DNA from: an uncultured Clostridia bacterium
GTDB lineage: Bacteria > Bacillota > Clostridia > TANB77 > CAG-508
Assembly: GCA_934130285.1 (NCBI GenBank)
Contig: CAKOXT010000001.1
Location: 248,001-312,000, forward strand
Length of the DNA stretch: 64,000 nt
Reading direction: 5' to 3'
Made by a program: the position numbers and the translations under genes. The stretch's first letter is position 1. Each line of letters begins with the position of its first letter. The notes beneath the pieces were generated by a model that ran no database searches, was not told where the DNA came from, and worked only from the letters and a program-made list of their open reading frames with translations. This document shows positions 61,500-64,000 of this stretch, piece after piece.

Positions 61500-64000
61500 T
61501 TATTTTTCATTTGCATTTGTAAAATATCCTGGATTGTCTTGTGTACTTATTCTTGCATAAGTTTTAGAAACTTGATTGCTTGTAAATTTAGTTTCATTAT
61601 CTCCACTTCCACCAACTAATGATGTATCTCCTTCAAAGACTCTATCTCCTGCTCCCGCATTCTCAAATCCGTTATCTTCAGACACATATATTGTTTTCAA
61701 GTTAGGACATTTTCCGAACATATAATTTATAGTAGCGCCTTTACTAACTTTTATTAATGAAATATCTAGCGTTGTTATTTTTTTCATATCTTGGAACATA
61801 CCATCAAATTTTCTTACATTGCTTGTATTGAAGTTAGATCCAAAATTGATGTTTATAATGCTAGATCCATGGAATAGCCAACTTATATCTGTTACATTGG
61901 CTGTATTGAAGTGTGAAATATCTATTGCATCAATATTTAAATATTCAAACATTGCACACATATTAGTTACATTTTTTGTATCAAATTTATTTATAAATGC
62001 TTGTATGCTTTCCTGTGTTAATGATGTATTATATTTGAATATTTCAGCAAAACTTGTAACTTGGCTCGTATCAATAGTAAGTTTGTCATCAACTGCTATA
62101 GTTTTTAATTTATTAAATGCTGTATCTTCAGTATTTCCCATTGAAAACATATGCGAAGAATCTGCGTTGAAAACTATAGTGTCATATGAGCTATCAGTTA
62201 ATGCAAAGTATATAGTTTTATTAGTGGCATCATAGCATGCTTCTATTTTTCCAGAATTATCTGAGTCTATATTTCCAAGATTAATGACTTCTTTTGGAAT
62301 ATCTTCTTTATAAGCAAATATTACCTGTTCAGCTTCGGCCTTATAATTGCTTATTACAGAAAAAATATTTTTTCCAGTTTTTAATGTTACTGTCATTCTT
62401 TCGCCCCATAGTGCATATAGTGTTGTGTCTTTTGTAAATATTGTCGTTGTGTTGCTATGATATTGAGGTGCCTTTTCATCTTTACTTTCTGCCCAGCCTA
62501 AGAAATAATATCCTTCTTTTATAGGTATGTCTGCAAATCTCATTTTTACTCTTGCTGTGTCTGTATATGTTTTTTCGTTTCCACCTTCTGCAAATGTTCC
62601 ACCATTTGTATTTATTGTAATAGTGTAATTTTTTATTTTTGAAAAATATCCTGGGTTATTTGTTCCTTCGTCAAAATGAGCATACGTTGAATTAGTTATT
62701 TGACTATTGGCAAATGTTGTTCCTTGGTCGCCAGATAAATTTGTACAGTTCAAAAATAAATCAGATGTATAAAAATTGTTTGAGGTTGATGTATTCAAGT
62801 TATTTGTTACAAATTTGTCTGAAACATATATTTTTTCAAGCGATGTGCAATTTTTGAACATTTGCCACATACTTCTTACATTTTCGGTATTAAAACTTGT
62901 TAGATTAAGTACTTTTAAATTTGTGCACTTTATAAACATTCCTGCAAAGCCTTCATTTTCTAAATTTCCCTTTACAGAATCAGTTGAAAATGTACTTCCA
63001 AAGTTTATATCTATTAAATTTGGATTATTTTCAAACATCCAACTCATATCAGTTACATTATCTGTTTTGAAATGACTTAAATCGAGTTCTGTTACGCTTT
63101 CTATTGCACTAAACATGGCACACATATTTGTTGCACTACTTGTATCAAAATGATTTATAAAATTCTGCAGACTACTTTCTGATAATTTTACGCATCCTTT
63201 GAACATTTCCTCAAAGTGTTGAACACTGCTCGTATCTATTGTAACTCCCCTAGTTATAGAAATTGATGTTACATTTTTGAATGCCGTAGATTTTTCTCCA
63301 TTTGAGAACATGTATCCACTATCTTCATTGAAATTTATAATTGAAAATTTAGTTTCAGCTGCAATATATATTGTTCCGTCTGAATTCCAATATGCCTTTA
63401 TTTCTCCATCTGTTAGACCAGCTTCTCCTATATAAGTAGAATTTGTTGGTACTTCTGATTTGGCACAGAATATAATTTTTGTTGCGTCTTCATAATGTGC
63501 ACTTAGCACATTATAAAAATCTCTTCCGGTTTTTAGATTATATCTTTGCTTGTCATGTTGCTCAAAATTTAGCTTAATAGATACGTTTAATGTGTTATCT
63601 GTAATATTTGATATATCTGCATATTTAAAACTAATTGGAATTGTTAATGTTCCCATTCCGTCTATTGAATTAGCATCTATTATGCTATCGATGTAATCTT
63701 GATATGATGTTTCATCTATAATTATATTTGGATTGCTATTTAGTTCTTTTAGTGAAGAAAAGCTTCCTATGTCTTCTGCTGTTAAATAGCTTACACTTTT
63801 AAATTTATATGTTATATCAGATAAGTTATTTAAATGTACTAAAATAGTAATATTAGTATCTTCTGTAATGTTTTCTTTTGGTAAAGTTATGTTTGAGATT
63901 TGAAGAAATGTTTTGTCTGTGTCGTATGATACATAACTTGCTCCAGCAGTTGAAGAAGTATTGTCTTGTTCAATACTATCTATGTATAATATTTTAAGAC
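61500..64000 (-). CDS. BspA/DUF285-type surface protein with InlB B-repeat, 5' end outside window
   Basis: The frame is open to the right edge, so at least 833 aa; the ATG at 63656 is internal. Order (N to C in view): beta-rich region (TLPKENITEDTNITILVHL), first DUF285 block (about 63,300-62,650; MFKGCVKLSESSLQNF, LDLSHFKTDNVTDMSWMF, NFGS.F, LTSFNTENVRSMWQMFKNCT), an InlB/Flg_new B-repeat (YTITINTNGGTFAEGGNEKT ... YYFLGWAES ... TTLYALWGE), then a second DUF285 block ending DNPGYFTNANEK. Each block ends 'NPGYF'. These modules occur in secreted or cell-wall adhesins. No sortase motif at the C-terminus. Confidence 0.85.
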   Translation of the reverse strand, partial: LKILYIDSIEQDNTSSTAGASYVSYDTDKTFLQISNITLPKENITEDTNITILVHLNNLSDITYKFKSVSYLTAEDIGSFSSLKELNSNPNIIIDETSYQDYIDSIIDANSIDGMGTLTIPISFKYADISNITDNTLNVSIKLNFEQHDKQRYNLKTGRDFYNVLSAHYEDATKIIFCAKSEVPTNSTYIGEAGLTDGEIKAYWNSDGTIYIAAETKFSIINFNEDSGYMFSNGEKSTAFKNVTSISITRGVTIDTSSVQHFEEMFKGCVKLSESSLQNFINHFDTSSATNMCAMFSAIESVTELDLSHFKTDNVTDMSWMFENNPNLIDINFGSTFSTDSVKGNLENEGFAGMFIKCTNLKVLNLTSFNTENVRSMWQMFKNCTSLEKIYVSDKFVTNNLNTSTSNNFYTSDLFLNCTNLSGDQGTTFANSQITNSTYAHFDEGTNNPGYFSKIKNYTITINTNGGTFAEGGNEKTYTDTARVKMRFADIPIKEGYYFLGWAESKDEKAPQYHSNTTTIFTKDTTLYALWGERMTVTLKTGKNIFSVISNYKAEAEQVIFAYKEDIPKEVINLGNIDSDNSGKIEACYDATNKTIYFALTDSSYDTIVFNADSSHMFSMGNTEDTAFNKLKTIAVDDKLTIDTSQVTSFAEIFKYNTSLTQESIQAFINKFDTKNVTNMCAMFEYLNIDAIDISHFNTANVTDISWLFHGSSIININFGSNFNTSNVRKFDGMFQDMKKITTLDISLIKVSKGATINYMFGKCPNLKTIYVSEDNGFENAGAGDRVFEGDTSLVGGSGDNETKFTSNQVSKTYARISTQDNPGYFTNANEK

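Noticed and set aside
1..64000. CRISPR arrays, tRNA/rRNA genes, transposases, phage modules
   Set aside because: Searched by eye on both strands; no regularly spaced repeats, cloverleaf genes, integrase or transposase motifs seen.

Overview
The window is AT-rich (very low GC), gene-dense DNA from a spore-forming, anaerobic Firmicute, most likely an uncultured gut Clostridia lineage. The evidence is: the yabP-yabQ-divIC sporulation/division cluster; a T-box leader before tyrS; prfB with the classic CTT-TGA-C programmed frameshift; bifunctional adhE; a BceRSAB-type antimicrobial-peptide module; strong AGGAGG ribosome binding sites; and sigma-A promoters with 17-nt spacers. Organism assignment is inference from gene content only.

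Layout. 1-5 kb: Bce-type two-component system and ABC exporter (response regulator frameshifted), then a GC-richer membrane gene. 5-13.5 kb: AI-2E-family permease, a broken DUF1980/TIGR03943-like gene, secA, two envelope proteins, a GNAT and a broken NTP pyrophosphatase. 13.6-26.3 kb: accessory block with a polysaccharide deacetylase, an ABC exporter, a cytosolic HExxH zincin-like protein, and a two-gene operon of a degenerate aldehyde-dehydrogenase-like protein plus a 1866-residue repeat protein. A decayed 128-nt copy of the giant gene lies 10.3 kb upstream of its parent. 26.4-48.9 kb: mainly housekeeping (TtcA-like, YbaK, Eis-like, prfB, nitroreductase, YbhN-like, tyrS, ferritin-like, PAQR, radical SAM, adhE, kinase-like, lysC, yabPQ-divIC, rho, a YqeG-VanW fusion, a GT-C-like membrane protein). 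49-51 kb: a C39-like protease-fold gene, then about 1.1 kb of extremely AT-rich DNA with degenerate repeats. 50.9-57.8 kb: an unstable zone on the minus strand with MATE debris, two divergent methyltransferase-like genes each broken by one base, rsgA, maa, an XRE regulator, an sdpR-sdpI pair and a GyrI-like protein. 57.8-64 kb: a second giant cytosolic protein (990 aa) behind a small ORF and a truncated ECF sigma factor, and a BspA/DUF285 surface protein running off the right edge.

Two themes stand out. First, at least six genes carry single-base frameshifts, all in small accessory genes, while about 25 kb of housekeeping and giant genes is intact. This favours real pseudogenes over assembly error, though the latter is not excluded. 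Second, two unrelated giant cytosolic alpha-helical proteins with recurrent internal repeats and distinctive C-terminal domains have no recognisable function. The ALDH-like + 1866-aa pair and the sigma(truncated) + 45-aa + 990-aa cluster are the best candidates here for undescribed systems. No tRNA, rRNA, CRISPR array or intact transposase was seen.
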